Positions 44,121-53,185 of a DNA stretch of 64,000 nt are shown one piece after another. Source of the DNA: Spirochaetota bacterium (GTDB taxonomy: Bacteria > Spirochaetota > UBA4802 > UBA5550). Within the stretch, counting starts at the first letter, position 1; each line of letters opens with the position of its first letter. The notes beneath the pieces were generated by a model. That model was not told the DNA's origin. It ran no database searches and saw only the letters and a program-made list of their open reading frames with translations. The stretch covers positions 62,001 to 126,000 of the forward strand of contig JAFGBT010000028.1 of NCBI GenBank assembly GCA_016933025.1. The letters are read 5' to 3'. A program made the position numbers and the translations under genes.

Positions 44121-44496
44121 GGGTTTTGTTCTTGTAGAAATCCTGATAGCCCTGGCTATCCTGTCAATCGTGCTCATCAGCGTGATCTCCGGAGTCACGT
44201 CGAGCATCTATGTCATATCGGGAATGAAGAACTACACCCATGCAATGCTAATCGCCCGGACAAAAATGAACGACTTTATCATACGAAACCAGCGCGGGAC
44301 TGACTTGAAGAACGAGCCGGTCAAGGAATACGAGAACTTTTCCGTCACCCGGGTGACAGAACCGTTCGACCATCCTATGCTGAGCCTCATGGGGGGACCG
44401 CTCGCGTCGGTGAAAATAACCAATATAACAGTCTCCTGGGAGGAGCGGGGTAAACCGAAGGATTACACTATTTCCTACATTTACCAGGCACGATGA
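44107..44496 (+). CDS. gspI: Minor pseudopilin GspI
   Basis: 129 residues. Short leader MKPNRG before FVLVEILIALAILSIVLISV with Glu at +5. Followed by a small globular domain (MLIARTKMNDFIIRN, typical of GspI). It would sit near the pseudopilus tip with GspJ and GspK. Overlaps gspH by 14 bases and gspJ by 4. Confidence 0.88.
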   Translation: MKPNRGFVLVEILIALAILSIVLISVISGVTSSIYVISGMKNYTHAMLIARTKMNDFIIRNQRGTDLKNEPVKEYENFSVTRVTEPFDHPMLSLMGGPLASVKITNITVSWEERGKPKDYTISYIYQAR

Positions 44497-45191
44497 AAAC
44501 CTTTCTGGCACATGGAGCGGGCTCCCCGGGAAATCGGGGGCCCGCGGGAACGGCGCATAACGCCGGATTCACCTTGATCGAAATCATGGTCGCAACCGCA
44601 ATCGCCTCAATCATGATCGTGATGATGTACGCGACCTACCGTTCGATATTCAATTCTATCATGCGCTCCACCGGACATGCCGAGTTCTATGAAAACGTGA
44701 ACCTGGCGATCTCCAAAATTGACCAGGACATTTCCAACACCTACTTCGACAAAAAGAACAAAGACATCAGGTTCATCTGCGAAGACGACGGCGGCAACAG
44801 TTCGATGACGTTCGTCTCCGTCAACCATACGGACACCAACATCTCCGGCTCGCTGAACATGCCGAACCGCGAAAGCGATGTTAAGGAGATCGGTTATTTT
44901 CTCCGGCCGGACAAAAACACCGCCGGCCTGTTTTACCTTATAAAAAGGGAAAAATTCAATTACTGGGAGGAAGACACGGTGAGCGACGGCACGGAGAACA
45001 TACTCCTGCCGAACGTGGCCGGCCTGAAATTCGAGTTCCACAGGGGCCAGCAGTGGGAGGAAAACTGGGACTCACAGCAGAACAACCTGATCCCCCGCGC
45101 CGTCCGGACAACCCTCCTGGTTAAAAACTACCAGGCCCAGGAAGAACAGTTCCAGTTCGTGAGCCTGGTAAACGTGAGAGAGTTCAGATAG
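44493..45191 (+). CDS. gspJ: Minor pseudopilin GspJ
   Basis: 232 residues. Leader ends AHNAG before FTLIEIMVATAIASIMIVMM with Glu at +5; the globular part includes SKIDQDISNTYFDKKNKD and FYLIKREKFNYWEED, typical of GspJ. Part of the I-J-K tip complex. ATGA overlap with gspI. Confidence 0.9.
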   Translation: MKTFLAHGAGSPGNRGPAGTAHNAGFTLIEIMVATAIASIMIVMMYATYRSIFNSIMRSTGHAEFYENVNLAISKIDQDISNTYFDKKNKDIRFICEDDGGNSSMTFVSVNHTDTNISGSLNMPNRESDVKEIGYFLRPDKNTAGLFYLIKREKFNYWEEDTVSDGTENILLPNVAGLKFEFHRGQQWEENWDSQQNNLIPRAVRTTLLVKNYQAQEEQFQFVSLVNVREFR

Positions 45192-45192
45192 C

Positions 45193-46407
45193 ATGGGCGT
45201 CATTACCGCATTCCGCCGCAACTACGAAAATCGAAGGCTGGCCCTGTATCGGGAAGGAGTGCTTTGCTACCTGCGCGGTTCCTCCGGCTACGTGCTCATC
45301 ATCGTGCTCATCATCACCACGCTCCTGATATCCATAGCCGGTGAATTCATCGCCGTCGCGCATATAAACATTCGGTACGGCCAGAGGCTTAAAAACCGCC
45401 TGAGGGCGAGCTACCTCGCCAAGTCCGGAATACAGGTGGGCCAGTTCATTTTGTACGCCGACCTCAAGGGCGCCTCGACGGAGGGACTGACTGGCAAGCC
45501 GACCAACAAGGAAACCGACACCTACAACGACATCTGGGCCATCGATTTCCCATCGCTCCCCATGGAGGAGGGATCGCTCAGTCTTAAAATATCCGATGAA
45601 AACTCGAAGATAAACCTGAGCGTGCTGGCAAACGAATTCACCGAGCGGACGAAATACTACTATTTCGCCCAGAATTTTTTCATGAACATGGGGCTGCCGA
45701 TCGATTTTGCCGACAGCGCCCATGACTGGGTCGACATTGACGACAGCCGTTCTCCCTACGGCGCCGAGGGCCCGGACTATTACCAGTCCCTTACTCCCCC
45801 CTATACCGCCAAGAACAACGCAATGGACAGCATTGACGAAATGCTGCTGCTCAAGGACATGACTCCGGAAATCTACTACGGCCACGGTGGCGGCAATACG
45901 GAAGCGGAAAAAAGCGAGGATAACCTGGTCAAAGACAACAGGGGCAACACAAGCCTGGATTTTGATAAACTTGTCGAATTGACGGGGGATGAAACAGCGG
46001 AGAAACCGTCGGACCGGGAGAATAACCTCAGGCTGACAGCCATCGGCAAGGAGAGAAGCAGGAGTCTTGCCGACTATTTTACCGTTTATGGGGCCCGGCA
46101 GGATTACACCAGCGAATTCAACAAGATCAACATCAACACTGCATCCTTCAGAGTGTTATCTGCGTTGACAGATAAAATGACCCCTGATATTGTGACAGAG
46201 ATTATCAACCGGAGGCTGGCACAGCCGTTCAAGTCGGTTGAGGAGATCAAGGATCTTATCAACGACCAGACCATCCTCGACCGCCTCTCGGTTCGTTCGT
46301 CAATTTTCAAAATCGTATCCACTGCGACGGTCGCGGACACGGAGACCAAGATCACCATGGTATACAACCGCAATATACGGCAACTGTTTTACTGGTGCGA
46401 AGAATAG
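45193..46407 (+). CDS. gspK: Minor pseudopilin GspK
   Basis: 404 residues, the largest pseudopilin as usual. The hydrophobic segment YVLIIVLIITTLLISIAGEF follows a Gly and, as is known for GspK, lacks the Glu at +5. Leader is long (about 32 residues). The C-terminal part holds the helix-rich domain with FNKININTASFRVLSALTD, typical of GspK. One base after gspJ, so translation is likely coupled. Confidence 0.92.
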   Translation: MGVITAFRRNYENRRLALYREGVLCYLRGSSGYVLIIVLIITTLLISIAGEFIAVAHINIRYGQRLKNRLRASYLAKSGIQVGQFILYADLKGASTEGLTGKPTNKETDTYNDIWAIDFPSLPMEEGSLSLKISDENSKINLSVLANEFTERTKYYYFAQNFFMNMGLPIDFADSAHDWVDIDDSRSPYGAEGPDYYQSLTPPYTAKNNAMDSIDEMLLLKDMTPEIYYGHGGGNTEAEKSEDNLVKDNRGNTSLDFDKLVELTGDETAEKPSDRENNLRLTAIGKERSRSLADYFTVYGARQDYTSEFNKININTASFRVLSALTDKMTPDIVTEIINRRLAQPFKSVEEIKDLINDQTILDRLSVRSSIFKIVSTATVADTETKITMVYNRNIRQLFYWCEE

Positions 46408-46425
46408 AGGTTCGGAGCTCATACA

Positions 46426-48045
46426 TTGTTCGAGAATATTGCAGCATTAGACATCGGAACCAGCTCGATAAAGCTTGTCACGGTAAAAACGGGGTTCAGG
46501 GATTTCCAGCTGAAATCCTTCAATTACGAGGAGATCGATCCCGATGCCGAGGACAGGCCCGCCGCGATCGCCGAAGCCATACGGAAGATGCTCGCAGAAG
46601 AAGACCTGGAAGGCTACCGGATCATAACGAACCTGCCGATGGAGATGGAGATCATCAGAACCATATCGTTTCCGTTCAGCGACGTGGAAAAAATCGCCGA
46701 TGCAATACCCTACGAGGCGGAAGAAAACATCCCCTTTAAGCTCGAAGACCTCATCCTCGACTTCCAGTCCCTGAAGAGCAAGAAAGAAAACGAGGGACGG
46801 ATATTACTTGCCGCCGCGCACAAGTCGTCTATCAACGGATTCATCCAATATCTGAACAACGCCGGCCTCAAACCGCTCAAGATGGGGATGGAGTCTAACG
46901 CGCTGTATGAATGCTATCGCTACTTCAACAAGATTGAGAACGAGGCGGTTATACAGATTGATATCGGGAACGGCAAAACAATCCTGAATTTCATCGAGAA
47001 TAACAACCTGCTCTATACACGCTCAATCGCCGTCGGGATCGGCGCCATCACGGGTGTACTCGCCTCTTCGCTGAAGATAAGCAGGGCCGAGGCGGCCCGC
47101 CTCTTCGTGAACCTCAACCTCGATCTCATGTCCCTCGACAACAACCTGCAGCGCGATCACTACAAGACCCTCGGATTGAACCGCCAGCAACTACGCAAGG
47201 TATTCGAAAAAGCCGAGGAAACAGCGAACGAGCTGATCGAGCAGATCGTCCTCACCATGAAGGCGATGCAGGTTGACTGCGGCGAGATCATCTTCAACCG
47301 CGCTCTGATTTCCGGCGGCGGATCGAATCTCGCCGGAATCGGCTCGCTGATAGCCAGGGAGCTCGACATCCCGGTCGATGCCCTTCCCTTCCTGGAGGAT
47401 TACCGGGAACGCAATATACGGACGCAGTTCCCCATCGCCTTCGGCACTGTGCTTGCGTACCTGAACAGGAGACGTTCATCGATAAACTTCCTGAAAGGTG
47501 AATTTATACCGGACGTTGCCGGAGAATCGAGAAAAATCTATTACCTGTCGGGGGGGTTCGCCATCCTCACCCTGATCGTGCTCATCATCAACTTCACTCT
47601 CACCGCAGTCCTCACGGTCAGCTCGAACAGGCAGTACAACAGGATTCTATCGGAACAGTACAACCGTTATTTCCATACCAGGACGGTCTCAAGCGATCCG
47701 ATAGCGGACGCCAAGAAGCTCTTGAAAAAAGAAAAAAGCGAACTCGACTCAATAATGAAGCTGTTCCCTTCAGGCGATTCGTTCCTCGACATCATGAAAG
47801 ACATACTCACGTATTTCCCCTCGGACTCAAACTTTGTACTCAACAACCTTGTTTACAATGAGAACATAATCATGATTGACGGGATGGCCGGATCGAGTGC
47901 GAACCTGGACGGCTTCAAGGAGAGCCTCATCAAGACGAAAAAATTCGATTCCGTTACGCTTAACATAAAGTACTCCCGTCAGAACGAGGTGCGTTTTTCC
48001 ATGACCATCAAGCACAAGATAAAGCCCGAGAAGAAAAAGGAATGA
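46426..48045 (+). CDS. gspL: PilM-like GspL
   Basis: 539 residues, TTG start with GGAG eight bases before. The cytoplasmic part is an actin-like PilM domain (ALDIGTSSIKLV; IDIGNGKTILNF; ISGGGSNLAGIGSLIARELDIPV), then one transmembrane helix (ILTLIVLIINFTLTAVLTV) and a periplasmic ferredoxin-like tail. This PilM-N fused form replaces the usual GspL in spirochaete-type systems. It would anchor GspE to the inner membrane. Confidence 0.85.
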   Translation: MFENIAALDIGTSSIKLVTVKTGFRDFQLKSFNYEEIDPDAEDRPAAIAEAIRKMLAEEDLEGYRIITNLPMEMEIIRTISFPFSDVEKIADAIPYEAEENIPFKLEDLILDFQSLKSKKENEGRILLAAAHKSSINGFIQYLNNAGLKPLKMGMESNALYECYRYFNKIENEAVIQIDIGNGKTILNFIENNNLLYTRSIAVGIGAITGVLASSLKISRAEAARLFVNLNLDLMSLDNNLQRDHYKTLGLNRQQLRKVFEKAEETANELIEQIVLTMKAMQVDCGEIIFNRALISGGGSNLAGIGSLIARELDIPVDALPFLEDYRERNIRTQFPIAFGTVLAYLNRRRSSINFLKGEFIPDVAGESRKIYYLSGGFAILTLIVLIINFTLTAVLTVSSNRQYNRILSEQYNRYFHTRTVSSDPIADAKKLLKKEKSELDSIMKLFPSGDSFLDIMKDILTYFPSDSNFVLNNLVYNENIIMIDGMAGSSANLDGFKESLIKTKKFDSVTLNIKYSRQNEVRFSMTIKHKIKPEKKKE

Positions 48046-48055
48046 GGTGACGGGC

Positions 48056-48571
48056 ATGATAGAACTAAACAAAAGGGAAAAACGTCTTCTAATCGCCCTG
48101 GGCCTTCTCATTGGCGTCCTGGCGCTTTATTTCCTAATCGTAATGCCGATCATGAGCCTGAGGGAGAGCATCAACGACGAATACGAGGCCAACATGACGA
48201 AGCTGAGCACATTGGAGAAGATACACGAGCAATACCGCGACGTTAAGCAGAAAGTATCTCTCTACAGCAGCCAGCTCAACAACACGCGCGGCATAACCTC
48301 GCTGATCGAGGAAAACGCTCAGAGCCTTAACATCATCAGCAATAAAACGTACACGAGAGACCGCCCGACAATCACAGTTGGCAAGTACAAAAAATTATCG
48401 GCTGACGTCAGGTTCGAGGGTGTCGACATCAACTCGATCCTGAATTTCATCTATAAAATGGAAAACTCGGGAATGCTGATCCGGATAAGCTATCTCCGGA
48501 TCAACCAGACAATCAAGGGGCGCAACACGTACGATGTGACTCTTACGTTTAACAGTGTAACCTCACAGTAA
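48056..48571 (+). CDS. gspM: Type II secretion protein GspM
   Basis: 171 residues. ATG at 48056 has GAGGTGA five bases upstream (a GTG nine bases earlier is less likely). Short cytoplasmic N-terminus, one transmembrane helix (LLIALGLLIGVLALYFLIV), then a coiled-coil and ferredoxin-like periplasmic domain (ISYLRINQTIKGRNTYDVTLTF). Works with GspL. Confidence 0.85.
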   Translation: MIELNKREKRLLIALGLLIGVLALYFLIVMPIMSLRESINDEYEANMTKLSTLEKIHEQYRDVKQKVSLYSSQLNNTRGITSLIEENAQSLNIISNKTYTRDRPTITVGKYKKLSADVRFEGVDINSILNFIYKMENSGMLIRISYLRINQTIKGRNTYDVTLTFNSVTSQ

Positions 48572-48587
48572 CGGGCACGAGGAGCAG

Positions 48588-49538
48588 ATGGATATAGCCG
48601 GCATTAAAAATATTATCAAGGAATATCTCAAGCCTTACTTGAATTTTTCTTTGCTGTGGAGCAAGGTCAAGGAAGCCCTGAAGCTGCCCTATGCGAAAAC
48701 CTATATCGCTCTCGCGTTCGTCTTAACCGCGATATTCTGGGTGTTTACATTCCCGTACGACATGCTTATCCGGAAGGAGTTAAAAAACCTGGAAAAGGGG
48801 GTCGTTAGAAACATTTACATAAGCGGAATAGACTTCAGCCTTATTGACATCATCTCGCTGAACAATATCTACGTGATTCTTAAAAACGGGAACGAGATCA
48901 CCATCCGCAATGCCGACATCGACATCTCCTTCCTGAGGCTCCTGATTTCGAAAGATGTCAAGGGGACCGTGCAGATCGGCGGGTTCAAATACCATTCAGA
49001 CACCTCGCAGGTAAGCCTCAACCTCAACGGGAACATATCCCTCGACTTCAAGTCTTTCTCGGACCTGCCGAAGGGAGGAACATTTAACATAATAGCGGAC
49101 AACGCCGTTTTAAAAATCGGGGAAATAAACCTGCCCGGCGGCATGGGTGGGCTCCCGATTAAGCTGCCGTTCATCAAGATCAGCTCTATCAAAATGGAGG
49201 CAGACATCACCAATCAGAAGCTCAATATCAAGAATATCCGCATTTTCGGCAAGGACCTTAACGGCGAAATAACCGGGACCATCGGCCTGACGAAGAGTTT
49301 TATCAATTCGACCCTCGACCTGAAGCTGACTATGAACGCAGATTCCCCGGTCTTCGAAAGCTACAGGGATTTTCTCTTGCGCTTCATCAATAATCGTAAC
49401 CAGCTTGTTCTCCCCATCCGCGGCACGCTGCTTATGCCGCAAATCGATTTCAGCCAGAGTGAAACCGCTCCCGCTCCCGCTCCCGAGGCCGAGACCGAGA
49501 CCGACCATCCCATGGACAAGATCCTCCCCGTCCAGTAA
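48588..49538 (+). CDS. gspN: Type II secretion protein GspN
   Basis: 316 residues with one transmembrane helix (YIALAFVLTAIFWVFTFPYDML) and a periplasmic beta-rich region resembling spirochaete GspN (NADIDISFLRLLISKDVKGTVQIGGFKY; LPIKLPFIKISSIKMEADI). The C-terminus has a repeated Ala-Pro/Glu-Thr stretch from short direct DNA repeats at about 49468-49503. Last secretion gene of the operon. Confidence 0.8.
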   Translation: MDIAGIKNIIKEYLKPYLNFSLLWSKVKEALKLPYAKTYIALAFVLTAIFWVFTFPYDMLIRKELKNLEKGVVRNIYISGIDFSLIDIISLNNIYVILKNGNEITIRNADIDISFLRLLISKDVKGTVQIGGFKYHSDTSQVSLNLNGNISLDFKSFSDLPKGGTFNIIADNAVLKIGEINLPGGMGGLPIKLPFIKISSIKMEADITNQKLNIKNIRIFGKDLNGEITGTIGLTKSFINSTLDLKLTMNADSPVFESYRDFLLRFINNRNQLVLPIRGTLLMPQIDFSQSETAPAPAPEAETETDHPMDKILPVQ

Positions 49539-49551
49539 CCGGGCCGTGCCG

Positions 49552-51276
49552 ATGAAGATCACCCTGGCCAGACATTCCGGTTTTTGCATGGGTGTCAGGA
49601 ACGCCATCCTCAGGGTCGTGCGCGAGATAAACTCGTCCGATGAGGAGCTCTATGTCTACGGTCCGCTGATACACAATCCCCAGACCATTGACGTCCTTCA
49701 CGGAAGGGGCATGCGCACCGCCGGCGCCCTTGAAGATATGCGCGGAAAGCGCGCCGTAATACGGACACACGGCATCCCGGTGCAGGAGAGGTCGCTCCTG
49801 AAAGAATGCGCATCGAGCCTCATCAACCTCACCTGCCCGCGTGTGGCAAAAGTCCAGTCAATTATTAATAAATACTCCGCGATGGGGCACCATACCGTCA
49901 TAACCGGCGACGCGGACCACGCGGAGGTGGCCGGCCTCATGAGCTATGCATCCGGAAACGTTACGGTGCTTTCGGACATTGGAGACACCGCGTCGCTTCC
50001 GGTCTCCGACGCGTACCTGGTCGTGTCACAGACGACATTCGACCGGCAGCTATTCAAAAAAATCGTCGGGCGGATTCAAGCGCGCTACCAAAATGTCACC
50101 GTCGTCGACACCATCTGCGACGCCACCAGGGACCGCCAGGAAGATGTCTCTCTGGGCATCATGAACGGCATAGACACTCTCGTGGTGGTGGGCGGGAAAA
50201 ATTCGGCGAACACCAGAAGACTCGCACAGATCGGCCGGGACAGCGGCATCAGGACGTACCACGTGGAAACCGAAGAAGAACTTAATGTCGAGGATTTCGC
50301 CGATTCAAAAAGCGTCCTGGTGACTGCGGGTACCTCGACGCCCGGCTGGATCATCAACAACGTCCTGGAGAGACTTTTTATCATAAATTACAAAACAGCC
50401 AATGTGTTTCTCAAGTCGCTGCTGTTCTTCCTGGAGCTGGTCATAAGATCGAATCTCCTCTCATCGGTCGCGGCCTTCTTCATGACGCTTATTACCCTCG
50501 CATACGCCGGCTTACCCGCGGAATACCCGCTGGCAGCGCTAACATTCCTCTATATCTTCTCAATGTACTCGGTAAACAATTACTTTGAACGGAACTTCCT
50601 GAAGCTCAGCAATCCGAATAAATATGTGATCTATGAGAAATTCGGTATATTGCTGCTTGCCGCATCCATTGTCTCCCTGATGCTGGCGCTCTACCTGGCC
50701 ACCCTCTATAACCCCATGACCGTCGTCGTTGTAGCGTCATCGTTCGCCCTGGGATTCATCTATTCGACAAAGCCGGTGCGTGTGATAATCGGGAAAACTG
50801 GTCCCGGCCTCCTGAGAAAATTCTACAATTCTCGAATTATCACCTCTTTCGGATGGGCGCTCATAACGGTCCTCGTCCCGATGCTCGCCACAACGCCGTC
50901 CTTCCCTGTAATGGTATCCGTATCTGCGCTGATATTTACACTCATTTTCCTCAGGACAACCCTCCTTGATCTCATCGCCTTTAACGGCGACCTGATAATG
51001 GGACGGGAAACCCTGCCGGTGATTTTCGGGGTCGATAGAATCAGGATTGTGTCCATGGTGCTTGGAGCGGCAGGACTACTTGTCTACTCCGCCATCACGG
51101 CTACGTCACAGAAATGGCCATTTCTCCTTTTCGCCGTCAACGCGGTATATTATCTTTCACTCATGTATGCCATGAGAAAATTCAATTACATCATCTCCCT
51201 GAAGTATGAACTGCTGGTTGACCTGGACCTGGTTGTTCTTATTGCGCTGTATATACTGATCGCCCTTCTCGCTTAG
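49552..51276 (+). CDS. ispH: IspH-UbiA fusion (HMBPP reductase plus prenyltransferase-like domain)
   Basis: 574 residues from the ATG at 49552. Residues 1-280 are a complete IspH: iron-sulfur Cys12 (GFCMGV), Cys95 (LTCPRV) and Cys189 (VDTICDATRDRQ), His41, His123 and Glu125 (DHAEVAG), the NSANT loop and TAGTSTP. This enzyme makes IPP and DMAPP in the MEP pathway. Residues about 290-574 form eight or so transmembrane helices of the UbiA prenyltransferase superfamily, with the second Asp motif in DLIAFNGDLIMGRETLPVIFG; the first motif, normally NDxxD, reads NNYFE (342-346). It follows gspN by 13 bases, so it is the last gene of the secretion operon. Confidence 0.88.
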   Translation: MKITLARHSGFCMGVRNAILRVVREINSSDEELYVYGPLIHNPQTIDVLHGRGMRTAGALEDMRGKRAVIRTHGIPVQERSLLKECASSLINLTCPRVAKVQSIINKYSAMGHHTVITGDADHAEVAGLMSYASGNVTVLSDIGDTASLPVSDAYLVVSQTTFDRQLFKKIVGRIQARYQNVTVVDTICDATRDRQEDVSLGIMNGIDTLVVVGGKNSANTRRLAQIGRDSGIRTYHVETEEELNVEDFADSKSVLVTAGTSTPGWIINNVLERLFIINYKTANVFLKSLLFFLELVIRSNLLSSVAAFFMTLITLAYAGLPAEYPLAALTFLYIFSMYSVNNYFERNFLKLSNPNKYVIYEKFGILLLAASIVSLMLALYLATLYNPMTVVVVASSFALGFIYSTKPVRVIIGKTGPGLLRKFYNSRIITSFGWALITVLVPMLATTPSFPVMVSVSALIFTLIFLRTTLLDLIAFNGDLIMGRETLPVIFGVDRIRIVSMVLGAAGLLVYSAITATSQKWPFLLFAVNAVYYLSLMYAMRKFNYIISLKYELLVDLDLVVLIALYILIALLA

Positions 51277-51389
51277 CACCCCGTATTGCGGATAACACCG
51301 GCCCCTGCCCTGTCGGCACACACGCACGAACGGCACATGTCGGCCGGCGGAGAAGCGCGTACTAATCCCCCGGCGGGGACGGCAAAATT

Positions 51390-52181
51390 TCAGAATCCAA
51401 ACAGCAGTGAAAGTGTTATGCCATACAGCCGGTCGTCGTTGTTGTTCTGGTAGGGATCGCTTTGGCTGATATACGCGAGATACTGGTATCTTCCGCCCAC
51501 GGCCACGGCCAGCCCGGACGACGGCACTCGGTAGACGAACGAACCCGACGCAACGCACCCGGCCATGGCGTTCGGCCGGTCCTTTTCCCTCCCGCCCATG
51601 ATCACGCCGGTGATCTCAGGCTCAAAGTAAAATGTTGAGGCGATAGGCAGTGTACAGGAAAAACCCGCCTGGAGACCGCCATGGTGTGGACGGAAGGTAT
51701 ACCGCTCGAGGTACCTAAACCAGGCCAGCTGCCCCCGGTACCTCGCCCCGGCGAAAAATCTGACATACGGGTGCAGGGTATACCATGCGCGCACATCGAC
51801 ATCGAAAAGCTGCGCTTTCGTTTCGAACTTAGGTTTTATGGGAACCGCGATCGGAAAATATTCCTGCACTGTCAGGCCAAATTCCCCATAGGTGAAAACG
51901 AGGGACAGGCCCCACGAGTCATTGAACTGCACCGTTCCCGTAAGCCCGAAAATTACTGTTGGATTTATCTGCGGGTTTATATTCCCGAGAACGAGCAGCT
52001 TGTCAACCCTGGTGCTCTCCCAGGCCGGACGCCACCAGGTATACAGGAAATTTGCCCCCAGGGAGATTCGAATCCGCGGGACATCCGCTTTCTCAACGTC
52101 AGTTTCCTGCGCCGCAGTCCTGACGGCTGAACCGGTCAACAGAACAAAGACGGCGATTAGGCCCTGAACCCACTTTTTCAC
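51390..52181 (-). CDS. Putative outer-membrane beta-barrel protein
   Basis: 263 residues with a GTG start six bases after a perfect AAGGAGG. Signal peptide (WVQGLIAVFVLLTGSAVRTAAQ), then alternating aromatic/hydrophobic beta strands such as GANFLYTWWRPAW, SWGLSLVFTYGEFGL, YVRFFAGARYRGQLAWF and a C-terminal strand ending GITLSLLFGF, a typical barrel terminus with final Phe. No known family recognised. Convergent with the secretion operon; a short GC-rich dyad (CCCCGGCGGGG) follows the stop at about 51368-51380. Confidence 0.75.
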   Translation of the reverse strand: MKKWVQGLIAVFVLLTGSAVRTAAQETDVEKADVPRIRISLGANFLYTWWRPAWESTRVDKLLVLGNINPQINPTVIFGLTGTVQFNDSWGLSLVFTYGEFGLTVQEYFPIAVPIKPKFETKAQLFDVDVRAWYTLHPYVRFFAGARYRGQLAWFRYLERYTFRPHHGGLQAGFSCTLPIASTFYFEPEITGVIMGGREKDRPNAMAGCVASGSFVYRVPSSGLAVAVGGRYQYLAYISQSDPYQNNNDDRLYGITLSLLFGF

Positions 52182-52279
52182 GGAAATCCTCCTTAAATCA
52201 GGGATTCCTCAGGATATACCGGTACGGCGGCGTGTCAATTGGATTTTATCCGATCAGCCCAAGGCTTCGGTAAAATATA

Positions 52280-52309
52280 TTGACAAAATTATTTCACAGG
52301 CCTTATAAC
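52280..52309 (+). promoter_or_regulatory. Promoter of aroE, predicted leaderless
   Basis: TTGACA at 52280-52285 (perfect) and TATAAC at 52304-52309 with an 18-base spacer. The GTG at 52316 begins six bases past the -10, where transcription should start, so the mRNA may have no leader. The alternative TTG start at 52280 lies inside the -35 box and is unlikely to be used. Confidence 0.55.
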
Positions 52310-52315
52310 GAGCGG

Positions 52316-53185
52316 GTGAAATCACTCGATATAAATTCGGGCACCCTTCTCTACTGCATTTTTGGAAGCCCCGTTCGTCACTCGGTGTCACCCCTGATGC
52401 ATAACGCCGCATTCAGGGAATCAGGCGTCAACGCCGTATACCTGGCGTTCGAGCCCGCTTCGATACGGGATGCCATTGCGTCCATGAAGGCCCTTGATAT
52501 CAGGGGGGCCAGCGTCACCATCCCGTACAAGATTGAAGCCCTCGGGTTCTGCGACGAGGTAGATCCGCACGCAGCCACGATAGGTTCCGTCAACACACTT
52601 CTGAACACCGGGGGAGTCATTACCGGGTACAATACGGACGGCCTCGGGGCCGTGCGCGCTCTTGAAAACGCAGGGATCGCCGTCGGCGGATCACGCTGCC
52701 TTGTGATCGGCAACGGCGGGTCGGCGCGTGCGATTGCCTTCGCCCTGCAGGCCGCCGGCGCACATATCCTCATAGCAGGGAGGAACCTATCCCGTATCAA
52801 GGCCCTTGCCGGCGACCTGGGTAAAGACTCGCACCCCGTGCGCTCCATGCTCCTCGACGAACTCGACAGCAGGCTGATGGAGTCGGTTGACATCGTCATC
52901 AACACCACGTCGGTCGGCATGGCGCCCGAAATTGGCCGAACGCCGATCGACACCCGGCTCATTACGGCGCGTCAAGCGGTTTTCGACATTGTGTATTCAC
53001 CGCACACGACCGGGCTTCTCGCCGCGGCCCTCGACAAGGGGTGCGCAGTCGTTTACGGCAGAGATATGCTCGTCTTTCAGGGCGCTCGCCAGTTCGAGAT
53101 CTGGACCGACATGGCCGCGCCCGTAGAAACCATGGCACGGGCCGCCCGCGAGTTTAAAACAGAGAATGTACACCGACAGGCTTAA
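52316..53185 (+). CDS. aroE: Shikimate dehydrogenase
   Basis: 289 residues from the GTG at 52316. Conserved motifs: GSPVRHSVSPLMHNAAF, GASVTIPYK with the catalytic Lys, GYNTDGLGAVRAL with the catalytic Asp, and the NADP-binding GNGGSARAI and NTTSVGM. It converts dehydroshikimate to shikimate. The following folC overlaps by 20 bases. Confidence 0.95.
   Translation: MKSLDINSGTLLYCIFGSPVRHSVSPLMHNAAFRESGVNAVYLAFEPASIRDAIASMKALDIRGASVTIPYKIEALGFCDEVDPHAATIGSVNTLLNTGGVITGYNTDGLGAVRALENAGIAVGGSRCLVIGNGGSARAIAFALQAAGAHILIAGRNLSRIKALAGDLGKDSHPVRSMLLDELDSRLMESVDIVINTTSVGMAPEIGRTPIDTRLITARQAVFDIVYSPHTTGLLAAALDKGCAVVYGRDMLVFQGARQFEIWTDMAAPVETMARAAREFKTENVHRQA

Noticed and set aside
49468..49503. Short direct repeats in the gspN tail as a mobile or CRISPR-like repeat
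   Set aside because: They are in-frame six-base repeats encoding Ala-Pro and Glu-Thr and are simply coding microsatellites.
52280..52315. TTG start for aroE 12 codons upstream
   Set aside because: It overlaps a strong -35 box and adds residues not expected in AroE.
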